51,405 bases of DNA from Planctomycetia bacterium (GTDB lineage Bacteria > Planctomycetota > Planctomycetia > Pirellulales > Thermoguttaceae): contig JAUNBG010000027.1 in NCBI GenBank assembly GCA_030527205.1, positions 1-51,405 on the forward strand, written 5' to 3'. How positions within the stretch are numbered: position 1 is the first letter of the stretch; the number at the start of each line of letters is the position of its first letter. The position numbers and the translations under genes were made by a program. This document shows positions 1 through 8,859 of this stretch, piece after piece. The notes below the pieces were generated by a model that did not search any database, had not been told where the DNA came from, and saw nothing but the letters and a program-made list of their open reading frames with translations.

Positions 1-45
1 GAAACTCAGGAAGGGAAACTCAAAATGAGAATTCCCAAAGATTGA
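1..45 (+). CDS. C-terminal tail of a gene cut by the window edge (possible)
   Basis: Frame 1 is open from the first base and reads a hydrophilic stretch ending in MRIPKD before a TGA at 43-45. The composition is compatible with a real protein end, but 14 residues are not enough to identify a family. The repeated GAAACTCA within it may instead be non-coding. Weak call. Confidence 0.25.
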   Translation, partial: ETQEGKLKMRIPKD

Positions 46-328
46 CAAGGAGAAATGGCGCGGATACAATGAATGAAGAGTTGGCGTATCGGGAAACGGG
101 TTCTCGTGCGAACAATTTGTTGATTCATTCAACCGAAAAGAACGTTCCTGGCTTGCATATTTTGTTCAAGTCGATCAACCTTCCGAATCCTGGGTTAGCA
201 AGTTCGAAACGTCGGGCAAAGCATTGAAATCGTAATGCGAAGTTTCATGCCGCAGACGTTGCAACCCATTTTGGTTTCGAAATATTGGGAACGGAATCTT
301 GTTTCGGTATTTTTAAGGAGACCGTTTT

Positions 329-1024
329 ATGCGTCTATCAAAAAGCCTTATTGTCTGTTTTCTGGTTTTATTATTCGTTTTTGGAACACAGGGAGTTTAT
401 GCGTCAGATCCGTCGGGTTCCGAACCGCTTGATCTTTTGAATGAAAAATCGCTCGACGATTTCGATTATTTTTTAAGCGACGGCGCAGCGAAATCGGACG
501 TTTTTTCGCTCAATCAAGACGGCATTCTTTCTGTAAAAGGAAATCCGTTTGGATGGCTTGGAACGAAAAAAGAGTATACGAACTTCATTTTAAACGTTGA
601 ATATCGATATCCCGACAGCGCCAATGCGGTCAACAGCGGACTTTTTCTTCGCGTTAATGGCGAATCTGTTATGTTTCTCCCCAAATGCGTTGAAGTCCAA
701 CTTGCTCCAAATTCAATGGGCGATCTCTATGGTTTTTGGGATATGAAACTCGGCGGGAATACGGAACGTTGCAAGGTTACAGAAAATCATAGTCTGGTCA
801 AGACGTTACGAGCAGTCCAACGTTTTCATAACGCTAATCATGAAGATTTGACTCAATGGCATTCAGCAGAAATTCTTTGCTGCGACGATATAATCGTTGT
901 TCGAATTAATGGCGAATTGGTTAATTGGATAAGCGGCGTCGAAATTGTGCCCGGAAAAATCGCCTTTCAATCAGAAGGAGCTCCTATAGAATTCCGAAAC
1001 GTCAATCTTGTTGTTCTCGACTAA
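329..1024 (+). CDS. Secreted DUF1080 (3-keto-disaccharide hydrolase-like) domain protein
   Basis: The 231-residue product starts with a clear signal peptide (positive MRLSK, hydrophobic core, cleavage near VYA-S at about 25). The rest reads as a single concanavalin-like beta-sandwich of the DUF1080 type: the early NPFGWLGTKKEYTNF region, the NSGLFLRVNG strand and the C-terminal PIEFRNVNLV strand are family hallmarks. Planctomycetes carry many such proteins, thought to act on or bind sugars outside the cytoplasm. The substrate cannot be read from the sequence. The ATG has a good AAGGAG 8 bases upstream. It is convergent with pyrB and appears monocistronic. Confidence 0.85.
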   Translation: MRLSKSLIVCFLVLLFVFGTQGVYASDPSGSEPLDLLNEKSLDDFDYFLSDGAAKSDVFSLNQDGILSVKGNPFGWLGTKKEYTNFILNVEYRYPDSANAVNSGLFLRVNGESVMFLPKCVEVQLAPNSMGDLYGFWDMKLGGNTERCKVTENHSLVKTLRAVQRFHNANHEDLTQWHSAEILCCDDIIVVRINGELVNWISGVEIVPGKIAFQSEGAPIEFRNVNLVVLD

Positions 1025-1089
1025 AAACGTTTTCAAGGATATCTCATTGTTTTTCTTAAAAAAGGTTGTTTTGCAAAATATCGTTTTGC

Positions 1090-1133
1090 GTTGATGCGTC
1101 GATGATTTTGTGTTGATGCGTTAATGATTTTGA
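1090..1133. repeat. Two-unit 22-bp tandem repeat between convergent genes
   Basis: Two 22-bp units beginning GTTGATGCGT lie head to tail at 1090-1111 and 1112-1133 and differ at only about three positions. They fill the gap between the ends of the DUF1080 gene and pyrB. The period is about two helical turns. No function is evident. Confidence 0.7.
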
Positions 1134-1147
1134 AAGGGAAGGGGATT

Positions 1148-2110
1148 TCAGGAAAGACATAACCAAAGAGTCGCCATACGGACAGCAACGCCATTTGTAA
1201 CCTGATCCAGAATTGCGGATTGAGGGCCGTCAGCAACGTCCGGCGTAACTTCAACGCCGCGATTGATCGGTCCAGGGGCAATAATGAGAACGTTCTTTTT
1301 GCAACGGGAAAGTCGTTTTGCGTCCATTGCGTAAAGATGAGCATATTCTCGAATCGACGGAAAGGGTCGAACAACTTGACGTTCAAATTGGATTCTTAAA
1401 AGGTTGAAAACGTCGACGCGAGGAAGAATAGCGTCTAGAGAATAACTGTATTCGACGCCAATATTCTCCCAATCACGAGAAACCAGGGTCGACGGTCCGC
1501 AGACGATAACATGAGCGCCGAGCGTTTTGAGTCCCCAAATATTCGATCTCGCGGTTCGACTGTGAGCAATGTCGCCGACCAATGCAACGGTTAAACCTTC
1601 TAACGACCCCAATTTTTGACGAATCGTTAAAATATCTAAAAGAGCTTGAGTTGGATGAGCATGAGTTCCGTCGCCAGCGTTGATTATGGAACAATTTGTC
1701 AGTTTTTCCGATAAAAGCAACGGCGTTCCAGGGCAATTATGTCGAATAACAACCGCGTCAACGCCCATTGCCTGAATATTTTTGGCTGTATCGATAATCG
1801 TTTCGCCTTTGGAAAGACTGCTTGTTGCGGCAGAAAATTCGATAATGTCGGCTCCCAATCGACGCCCGGCCAATCCAAAACTTGTTCGAGTTCGCGTTGA
1901 GTTTTCAAAAAATAAATTAACGATTGCTTTTCCTGATAAGAGCGGAATTTTGCGGTCGCTGCCTGGTTTGCAAAGAATTTCGTCACGAAAGCGTTGCGCT
2001 TGATCCAAAAGCGTTTCTATTTCTTCTTTGGAAAGATGTTCCAAATCAAGAAGATGTTTGCATTTCCAAATGGCAGGAACGTCGCCCCAATTTTCTTTTG
2101 CTGAACTCAT
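1148..2110 (-). CDS. pyrB: Aspartate carbamoyltransferase catalytic subunit
   Basis: PyrB joins carbamoyl phosphate to aspartate in the first committed step of pyrimidine synthesis in the cytoplasm. At 320 residues it has the usual length. The carbamoyl-phosphate loop STRTRTS is at 71-77, the SLSKGET loop at 98-104 and HPTQ at 152-155; the [12 protein letters not shown] segment and the late PGPINRG motif complete the transcarbamylase signature and separate it from ornithine carbamoyltransferase. The ATG at 2110 follows a purine-rich AGAGGAAGAG. No pyrC or pyrI lies next to it, so the pyrimidine genes are dispersed here. Confidence 0.95.
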   Translation of the reverse strand: MSSAKENWGDVPAIWKCKHLLDLEHLSKEEIETLLDQAQRFRDEILCKPGSDRKIPLLSGKAIVNLFFENSTRTRTSFGLAGRRLGADIIEFSAATSSLSKGETIIDTAKNIQAMGVDAVVIRHNCPGTPLLLSEKLTNCSIINAGDGTHAHPTQALLDILTIRQKLGSLEGLTVALVGDIAHSRTARSNIWGLKTLGAHVIVCGPSTLVSRDWENIGVEYSYSLDAILPRVDVFNLLRIQFERQVVRPFPSIREYAHLYAMDAKRLSRCKKNVLIIAPGPINRGVEVTPDVADGPQSAILDQVTNGVAVRMATLWLCLS

Positions 2111-2259
2111 TGTCCGTCTCTTCCTCTTTCATAAAAAAACAAAACTTTTGGGAATTATTCTCCTTTTCATAAGTTTACACTATATTGTCAAAAATATAAT
2201 GATAAAATAAAAAATATTATGAAATTTATAACCTGATGAGAATTCGTTGAGAGATTGTT

Positions 2260-3108
2260 ATGAAAAGAAATTTGCAAAACAGTCGCGTCATTATAACAGG
2301 GGCGTCTTCAGGAATTGGAAGAGCGTTGGCGGTTGAATTGGCCAAAAAGGGCGCTCGACTCATAATAACAGCCCGACGTCAAGAAGCGTTGTTTTCTTTG
2401 GCCGAAGAACTCGAACAGAAATATTCGACGGAAATCTTGTTTGTTGTTGGCGATATCATATCGGAAACGGTTCAAAATAAGTTGATTCAAACCGCAATGG
2501 ATCGTTGGAATGGCTTCGATATTCTCATTAATAACGCAGGCGTTGGAGCAACCGAACGAATCGAGGAAACTTCGCCGGAAATCGTCCGTCAATTGTTTGA
2601 GGTCAATTTTATGGCGATGGTTTTTCTGACGCAAAAAGCTATTCCGATTTTGCGACAAAAATCGCAAGACGAAATGAAAAGCGAAGGGCAAGCAGATCAA
2701 TCAGGCCAGCTCAATCGAAGGGTTTCTCCTTTGATCGTCAATCTTGGTTCCATAGTCGGCGTTCGCGGAACGCCTTGTTACGGAATTTATGGCGCAGCGA
2801 AAGCCGCCGTTATCAACTATTCTGATTCTTTGCGAGCCGAGCTTTCCGTTGATTCAATCGATGTTTTGCTTGTTTGTCCAGGAACAACCCGAAGCGAGTT
2901 TTTTGACGTCTTGTTGGAAAATCGTTCAATGCCGAATTTCCCGAAGCATAATGCCGTTTCGCCCGAATATGTCGCTCAAAAAATTGTTCGGGCAATGGAA
3001 CAGGGCAAACATCGAATCATTCCGCATTTTTTTTCAAAGATACTCTTTTTTTTAAATCGTATTTCCCCTTCCTTTGTTGATTGGCTTATGACAAAATATC
3101 TTCCGTAA
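2260..3108 (+). CDS. Short-chain dehydrogenase/reductase (SDR)
   Basis: A classical SDR of 282 residues, expected to be an NAD(P)-dependent oxidoreductase on an unknown alcohol or ketone. The nucleotide-binding GASSGIG is at 14-20, NNAG at 91-94, the catalytic Ser about 164 and Tyr177-x3-Lys181. ARR at 38-40, after the second strand, hints at NADP preference. An insertion of about 18 polar residues (roughly 137-154) lies before the catalytic Ser strand and is unusual for the family. The C-terminal stretch rich in aromatic and basic residues (about 255-282) could associate with membrane, as in DltE/SDR7-type enzymes. The ribosome-binding site is weak (GAGAG). Confidence 0.88.
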   Translation: MKRNLQNSRVIITGASSGIGRALAVELAKKGARLIITARRQEALFSLAEELEQKYSTEILFVVGDIISETVQNKLIQTAMDRWNGFDILINNAGVGATERIEETSPEIVRQLFEVNFMAMVFLTQKAIPILRQKSQDEMKSEGQADQSGQLNRRVSPLIVNLGSIVGVRGTPCYGIYGAAKAAVINYSDSLRAELSVDSIDVLLVCPGTTRSEFFDVLLENRSMPNFPKHNAVSPEYVAQKIVRAMEQGKHRIIPHFFSKILFFLNRISPSFVDWLMTKYLP

Positions 3109-3720
3109 TATTTTGAGCAAACTTGACCGTTTTGCAATTTGTTCGCTTCGATACTCAGACCCGTTCAATCCCCGACCTTAATGATCGCAAGTTCGATATT
3201 GACGAGCAGATTATTGACGAGCGGTTATTGAAGGCGAAACCTCGCCATTCCGATTTCGATAAATTTGAATCATTCGTTTATTTTTGCTTATTTTATTAAT
3301 TCCCCCAAAATTGTATCGAGATTTTTCTTTTCGGAAAAGTTGACTTGAGCCTTTTTTCAAACAGATTATTCTTCTTGAGAGCGTCTTGAGAATGAATCGT
3401 TTTGGGAATCAAGGGGACTTATTGATATTGACTTTTGTTTTGTGAAGACAAAAATCATTTAAAGGGAAAAACATGATTTTTGTTTCCAATCGACGATTGT
3501 TTCGGTTCGACGATTGTTTCGGTCGAGTTACGGACGCGGTTGCCTGGCGAAAACATTGCGTTTCGTTTTGAACCGCGCTCAGGCAAAATGTTGTTCGCTT
3601 TGGTTTTCAAACATTCAACGGGCAATGTTCAAAACGGGAAATGTTTAACAGGCAGTTCAAAACGGGAAACGATCATTTTGATTTGTTTTTCGAACTGCAA
3701 AACTTGGAAAGCTATGAATT
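3109..3720. other. Intergenic region with short direct repeats upstream of the glycosidase gene
   Basis: About 610 bp with no convincing gene. It holds a perfect 17-bp tandem duplication (TCGACGATTGTTTCGGT at 3490-3506 and 3507-3523) and a 15-bp direct repeat (GTTCAAAACGGGAAA at 3627-3641 and 3655-3669, period 28). An open frame at 3480-3779 overlaps the next gene, has no ribosome-binding site and no recognisable motif. The repeats could be operator-like or decayed sequence. Confidence 0.6.
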
Positions 3721-5880
3721 ATGACGCAAATTATTGGTTTATTAACGATTGTTTTAGGAGCTTGGACGATAACATTTGACGAAACAAATTCTCAATTGAC
3801 AGCAATTCATGAGAATCAAATAGTCGTCTCGGGAAAATTGTCTTTTGAGTCGAACAATGAAAAATGGTCAATCGGTTTAGCTCGCGATGCGGTTACAAAT
3901 CGCATTGCATTAATTGATCCGCGCGGTTTGGTTTTCGGATATATAACCTTTCAGGTTAATGGCGACCGTTTGGAACTTCTTTTTCATCATCGGACGCGTC
4001 AGTTTTATTCAGGCGTTTTGTCCTTTGACGGCGAGATTGAATTTCGTCCGGAAAGTTTCGCTTGTCGAACGAGACCAGAAGCCGGCGAGGAACGGGTTCT
4101 GGTCTTAGGGACAGGAAATGCCGATTCGTTTCATAATGATACAATTTTTGCTCGCGAAGAAGATTTGGCATTTCAAATTCAAGCAGCTCATTTAAATCTT
4201 CATTCCCAAGGCAACGGAAAATATGGCGTTCATCTTTCGGGACGCATTGAACAGGCGGCCGAATCGACTTTCGTTTTTAATGTCGAAGACAATTATTTTC
4301 AACGTCGATATGTCCCTTATTATTCGCCGATTGATCGCAAACGATGTCCTTCTGCGCCAACCGGCTGGATGTCCTGGAATGTTTATTTTGATAAAGCGAC
4401 AGCGGAAGATAACCTTGCGGAAGCTCGAATCGGTCAAAAATATCTTCAACCGTTTGGCCTCGAATTTTGGTCTATTGAATCCTGGCAAGGAAATTCAGAT
4501 CAACTTCCTGTCTCGCAGTTTCATAATGTTAATTTAGAAGTCAATGAAAGACAGTTTCCCGACGGAATGAAAAAACTTGCCGACGATATTCGAGCTCTTG
4601 GCTTTCGACCGGGCATTTGGATGGCTCCGTTTGGAACCGGCAACGACGAATTTTATCAATCGCATAAAAATTGGTTTCTTCATAACAGCAACGGAGAACC
4701 GCTTGGAACCTGGAATGGGAAATATACGCTTGATCCGACGAACCCGGAAGTTCATGAACAATGGCGCAAGATTTTTCATACAGCGTCACAGGATTGGGGC
4801 TATGAATTTTTCAAAATCGACGGCATGTCGGCAGGGCCTGGTTATTGCGCTCATTTTTTTGAAGATCCGAACATTCGAGCAACTTTTTCTGACCCTGATT
4901 GTCCCAATTCTTTCGAAAGTTGCGTTCGAACGTTTCGGGAAGGAATTGGACCGGATCGCGTTTTCCTCGCTTGTCAGGGGCATGTAACCGGCCCGGAAGC
5001 AGAATTTGCGGACGCATCCAGAATCGGTTCCGATATTGTTCATCCGAATACGCCGGTTAAATGGGCCAATATTCTTCAACAGGCAGGGCGAACCTTGAAT
5101 CAAATCTTTACGCATAATATTGTCTTTTTTGCCGATCCGGATACGCTTTTGGTTAATGAAGCGTTAAATATTGAAGAAGCGCGAACGACAACAACGATTG
5201 TCAGTCTTCCGGGGCAAATGATGTTTTCCGGCGATAAACTTGCGGAACTTCCGCCGGAACGAATGAGACTTCTGCAGCAGACGCTTCCGGTTTGCGATAT
5301 TCATCCGATGAACCTTTATCCTTATTTCTCAATGCTGCCGATTTGGGATTTAAAGATTTCTCGCGATTTTCTTTGCTGGGATGTCGTCGCGCTGTTCAAT
5401 TGGTCGGATGAGGAACAGGAAATCCGTTTTTCTTTTGACGAATTGGGACTCGACTCTCAAAACGAATTTGTTCTTTATGAATTCTGGACGAATTGCGATT
5501 TTGGGACAGTTCAGGACGCTTTTTCAATGACCGTTCCAGCTCGAGCGGTTCGGCTTTTAGCCGTTCATCCTGTTCAATCGGTTCCTCAATTTTTAACCAG
5601 CGACCGCCATATAACTCAGGGAGCCGTCGATTTAACTGATTTAAGTTGGGATGAAAATGCTTTTGCTTTGAGAGGAAAAGTCAAATTGGTCGCCGAGAAT
5701 CCAACGACGCTTCGTTTTCGCATTCCAGATCATTTTCAATTTCTGGAAAATCAAACGGAATCTTCCGCTGACAAACTTTCTGTTCAATGGGAAAACAATA
5801 AGAAAATTCTTGCTGTTAAACTGATTTCAAAAGAATCTGAAGAAGTTGATTTCTTGTTGTTATTTTCAAAGAAACAATAA
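3721..5880 (+). CDS. GH36/GH27-like glycoside hydrolase (alpha-galactosidase-type)
   Basis: The 719-residue product has an N-terminal beta-sandwich (to about 205), a TIM barrel opening with GWMSWNVYF at about 215-223, and a C-terminal all-beta part, the layout of GH-D clan alpha-galactosidases. The probable nucleophile is Asp367 in FFKIDG, and Asp438 in RIGSDI fits the acid/base. The barrel strand GFRPGIWMAPF also matches GH36. Exact substrate is uncertain; alpha-galactosides are the family norm. The first 14 residues are hydrophobic but lack a positive charge, so export is only possible. The ATG is the first in frame after a stop at 3715-3717 and has only a weak GGAAAG upstream. Apparently transcribed alone. 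Confidence 0.82.
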   Translation: MTQIIGLLTIVLGAWTITFDETNSQLTAIHENQIVVSGKLSFESNNEKWSIGLARDAVTNRIALIDPRGLVFGYITFQVNGDRLELLFHHRTRQFYSGVLSFDGEIEFRPESFACRTRPEAGEERVLVLGTGNADSFHNDTIFAREEDLAFQIQAAHLNLHSQGNGKYGVHLSGRIEQAAESTFVFNVEDNYFQRRYVPYYSPIDRKRCPSAPTGWMSWNVYFDKATAEDNLAEARIGQKYLQPFGLEFWSIESWQGNSDQLPVSQFHNVNLEVNERQFPDGMKKLADDIRALGFRPGIWMAPFGTGNDEFYQSHKNWFLHNSNGEPLGTWNGKYTLDPTNPEVHEQWRKIFHTASQDWGYEFFKIDGMSAGPGYCAHFFEDPNIRATFSDPDCPNSFESCVRTFREGIGPDRVFLACQGHVTGPEAEFADASRIGSDIVHPNTPVKWANILQQAGRTLNQIFTHNIVFFADPDTLLVNEALNIEEARTTTTIVSLPGQMMFSGDKLAELPPERMRLLQQTLPVCDIHPMNLYPYFSMLPIWDLKISRDFLCWDVVALFNWSDEEQEIRFSFDELGLDSQNEFVLYEFWTNCDFGTVQDAFSMTVPARAVRLLAVHPVQSVPQFLTSDRHITQGAVDLTDLSWDENAFALRGKVKLVAENPTTLRFRIPDHFQFLENQTESSADKLSVQWENNKKILAVKLISKESEEVDFLLLFSKKQ

Positions 5881-6075
5881 ATATCTTCAACTCAATTTCA
5901 AATCCTGGATCGTTGATTTCGAGAGCCAGACAATGTTGAGCGGCGGTTTGGAAACGAAGTTTGTTTCTCATTCCGGCTTCGAAATCAACAAAAGACCCCA
6001 AGGCATTATCCTATTCAAATATAATAATATAATAAGACACAATTTAAATAATAAAAAGAATATTGAAACCGAAAA

Positions 6076-7155
6076 ATGATAACAATGCAGAACCAAAATC
6101 GAATCATTGAAGTTTTTGCTCTTCCAGAACTTGTTCCGCAGAATCATCAATGCGATGTTTGTTTTGCCATTGATGTTCTTCGAGCAACGACGACGATAAC
6201 GACCGCTCTTCAAAATGGAGCGAAAGAAGTTCATCCATTTCTAACCGTTGAAGAAACCTTTCAGGCTAAACAAGATTGGTTGCGTCAAAATTCAAAAAGA
6301 ATATCATTGCAGGAAAATGCAACAGTTGCGCATTTTGAATCAAAAGAAACAATCGATTCAGCAAAGGTTGCGGAGACGCTCATTTTGGGCGGGGAACGTC
6401 ATGGGCTTCCCATTCAGGGATTTGACGCAGGAAATTCTCCCGATTCTTATTCGCCGGAATTCGTTCAAAATCGGACTCTTTTCTTTTCAACGACAAACGG
6501 AACAAAAGCGATTCTTCGCGCTCTTGAAACGGTTCAAGACAGTTCAGAAGAATCGGAAGAAAATCCTAAAATGGGCGCTGTTTTTCTTGCGTCATTTTTA
6601 AACGCTCAGGCGGTTGTTGATTTAACCGAACGTTATTTTCAAAAACGAAATCTTGATTTCAAGAAATCCCATTCTTCTTTCTTCTCGCGAAATGAAAGAA
6701 TTTCAATTGTCTGCGCTGGAACCGATGGACAATATACAGAAGAAGATCTCCTTTTGGCGGGTTGCCTTGTTGAACGACTTTCTTCTTTTGAATTGAGTCA
6801 AGAGAACAAGTTTCGTTTTTTATTAAACGTTCAAGCAGAAAATGTTCGCGCATTTTGGCAAAACGCAATTAAAGAAACTCAACAGACTCGAATGAATTCC
6901 AAACCGGATTCTGACCGGCTTTTTTCAACGCTCAATAAAAAAACCGCCCAAAAGTCGAACATTCATTCTAAAAAGACCCTTTTTTCCAGCGATTTAATCG
7001 AAACGATTTATTCGAAACTTTTGAAGAGTCGAGGCGGTCAAAATCTGCGAAAGATTCATCTCGAAAAAGATATTCTGTTTGCGTCGCAACTCGATTCGCT
7101 TTCCATTGTTCCTTATTTGAAAAACAACGTTATTTTGAGCCAATCGACAACTTGA
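6076..7155 (+). CDS. comB: 2-phosphosulfolactate phosphatase family protein
   Basis: ComB-type phosphatases dephosphorylate 2-phosphosulfolactate (coenzyme M and sulfolactate routes), though most bacterial homologues have no proven substrate. The family start DVLRATTT is at 33-40, GGERHG at 105-110, the FDAGNSP loop at 117-123, STTNGTKA about 138-145, and the C-terminal GGQNLRK...DILFASQLD block is also characteristic. At 359 residues it is over 100 longer than usual; the excess is hydrophilic insertions near 55-100, 152-165 and 270-310. Start could be Met1 or Met4 (6085); both have weak ribosome-binding sites. Confidence 0.85.
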   Translation: MITMQNQNRIIEVFALPELVPQNHQCDVCFAIDVLRATTTITTALQNGAKEVHPFLTVEETFQAKQDWLRQNSKRISLQENATVAHFESKETIDSAKVAETLILGGERHGLPIQGFDAGNSPDSYSPEFVQNRTLFFSTTNGTKAILRALETVQDSSEESEENPKMGAVFLASFLNAQAVVDLTERYFQKRNLDFKKSHSSFFSRNERISIVCAGTDGQYTEEDLLLAGCLVERLSSFELSQENKFRFLLNVQAENVRAFWQNAIKETQQTRMNSKPDSDRLFSTLNKKTAQKSNIHSKKTLFSSDLIETIYSKLLKSRGGQNLRKIHLEKDILFASQLDSLSIVPYLKNNVILSQSTT

Positions 7156-7372
7156 GCTTTTTCGAATTGTTTTTCCTGATTCTTTCTTGAAACGAAAGCA
7201 GACAGCAGAAACGACGCGTTTTCAAAAGACAGAAACTTTTGTTGCAATGAGCCGCTTAACTTTTCCGCAATGCAAAAGCCAACAGTTCCCAAAGTCAAAA
7301 TACGATTTATCATAAAAATTCAAAAAGAGAAGCAATAATTTATAAAAATAACAATATGCAAAGGAGTCAATA

Positions 7373-8617
7373 ATGAAAAGACGCGATTTTATTAAAACAG
7401 CAGGCGGAGCAACGGTCGTTTCAACATTTTTACAAAACGATCTTTTAAACGGAACAATTGCTTTTTCCCAGGAAAGAGATTCCGGCGGTCAAGGAGTTCG
7501 ATTCATTGAACCGTTTGACGGCGCCATTCTTCATCGACGCTCTGGCGAACCCGTTCTTGGATTAACGGAAACAGGAACGCTTAAAATTAAGGTTTCAGGA
7601 ACAACGGATCGACCTGTTGAACTTATGATTTTTTTTCATGAAGGAATTCATGGGGAAGGCCAACTTGTCCCGATTCATCAAACAGGGAATGAATTTCGAG
7701 CGGAAGTTGAACTTCGTGAGCGGTTTAATACGCTTCAGCTTTTTGATGCGAAAACGAAGAATGCTATAGACGGCGCAACATCTTTGGTTATTTGGTTGAA
7801 AGAATCATTTCCGCGCTATCGTTTTCAAATTGATGACAACAGTTTTTGGCTTCGCGACATTCATCAACAGAATTATCAAAGTCTGTTCGACTGCTTTTAT
7901 CTCGCAATGTTGCGCGATTTTCATAAGAAATATAACTCGAAATTCGCGCTCAACTGTTTTTATTCGACGCCGGAACGGGATTTTGATATGTCGATGTTTT
8001 CCGATCGTTACAAATCCGAGTTTGAGGATAATGCCGATTGGCTCCGTTTGACTTTTCATGCCGAAAATGAGTTTCCTGACAATCCTTATCAAAATGCAAC
8101 TCCGGAAAAACTTGCTGCCGATTTTGATCAAACCGCCGCAGAAATTCAACGCTTTGCAGGAATGGCTTATTCTGCGCCCGCCATAATTCATTGGGGAACA
8201 ATTCGACCGGAATGTTATCAAACGCTTTATGATCGGGGCGTTCGGTCGCTTTCCGGTTATTTTATTCCGTTGGAAAATGGTCAATGGTTGGTCAATTTTC
8301 AGCTTCCAGACGCTCAGAGTCGATATCTTATGAATCATGACGCTTGGTTCGATAAGAAAAGCCGACTCATTTTTTCCAAACTCTCAATCGTCTGCAATAC
8401 GGTTTCTCTGGCCGAAACGATTCCGACGATTCAACGTTCAATGGCCAATCCCAATACAGCAGAAGTTATGGATTTATTGACTCATGAACAATATTTTTGG
8501 CCCTTTTATCAAAATTATTATGCCGATCATGCCGACCGGCTTGACGCCGTTCTTCGTTATGTAACCGAATTCGGTTATAAGCCGGTTTGGCATAATGACG
8601 GTTTTTATAGCGTTTAA
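7373..8617 (+). CDS. Tat-exported protein with polysaccharide-deacetylase-like barrel
   Basis: The 414-residue product begins with a twin-arginine signal (MKRRDFIKTAGGA) and a strong AAAGGAG ribosome-binding site. After a beta-rich N-terminal part (about 50-140) comes a stretch resembling the NodB-like deacetylase fold: YRFQIDDN near 158, a DWLRLTFHAE strand with a His in place for metal binding, a PAIIHWG strand, and a late LLTHEQYFWP segment. The family removes acyl groups from polysaccharides or handles related sugars. I cannot align a complete DxD/HxxxH metal site by eye, so catalysis is unproven. It lies beside other carbohydrate-related genes but in no operon. Confidence 0.6.
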   Translation: MKRRDFIKTAGGATVVSTFLQNDLLNGTIAFSQERDSGGQGVRFIEPFDGAILHRRSGEPVLGLTETGTLKIKVSGTTDRPVELMIFFHEGIHGEGQLVPIHQTGNEFRAEVELRERFNTLQLFDAKTKNAIDGATSLVIWLKESFPRYRFQIDDNSFWLRDIHQQNYQSLFDCFYLAMLRDFHKKYNSKFALNCFYSTPERDFDMSMFSDRYKSEFEDNADWLRLTFHAENEFPDNPYQNATPEKLAADFDQTAAEIQRFAGMAYSAPAIIHWGTIRPECYQTLYDRGVRSLSGYFIPLENGQWLVNFQLPDAQSRYLMNHDAWFDKKSRLIFSKLSIVCNTVSLAETIPTIQRSMANPNTAEVMDLLTHEQYFWPFYQNYYADHADRLDAVLRYVTEFGYKPVWHNDGFYSV

Positions 8618-8700
8618 GCTTCAGTCTTTTGAAAAGTCAATCCGAATTATAAAAAAATGGAATAATCAGAGCGACAAAAGATTTTCGAACAATCCTTTCC

Positions 8701-8749
8701 GCGTCCCTGGGGCTCCGCAAGACAATAATATTGCCTCTCGCGGAGACGC
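8701..8749. repeat. REP-like imperfect hairpin between convergent genes
   Basis: GCGT at 8701-8704 and CTCCGC at 8713-8718 pair with GCGGAG (8740-8745) and ACGC (8746-8749), leaving an 8-nt self-complementary bulge. The loop contains the short palindrome CAATAATATTG. A related hairpin occurs at 50605-50656, also between convergent genes. It could serve as a bidirectional terminator or a REP element. Confidence 0.55.
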
Positions 8750-8859
8750 AGAGAAAAGGGGATAATGTCAGGAATGAGATTGTTGATTTGATAATTAAAC
8801 GGGACTTTATTTTTGAGCAGAATTCGTTTGGGCAATCTTCGCTCAGATTGGTTGATCGA

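Noticed and set aside
42..227. Small frame near the left edge after an AAGGAG
   Set aside because: The AAGGAG serves an ATG that stops after five codons; the longer frame uses a poorly placed start and has no recognisable motif.
3480..3779. 99-residue plus-strand frame before the GH36-like gene
   Set aside because: Overlaps the glycosidase start, no ribosome-binding site, composition follows the direct repeats in the DNA.
7113..7313. 66-residue minus-strand frame with a hydrophobic start
   Set aside because: Overlaps the end of the ComB-like gene, no ribosome-binding site, no family resemblance.
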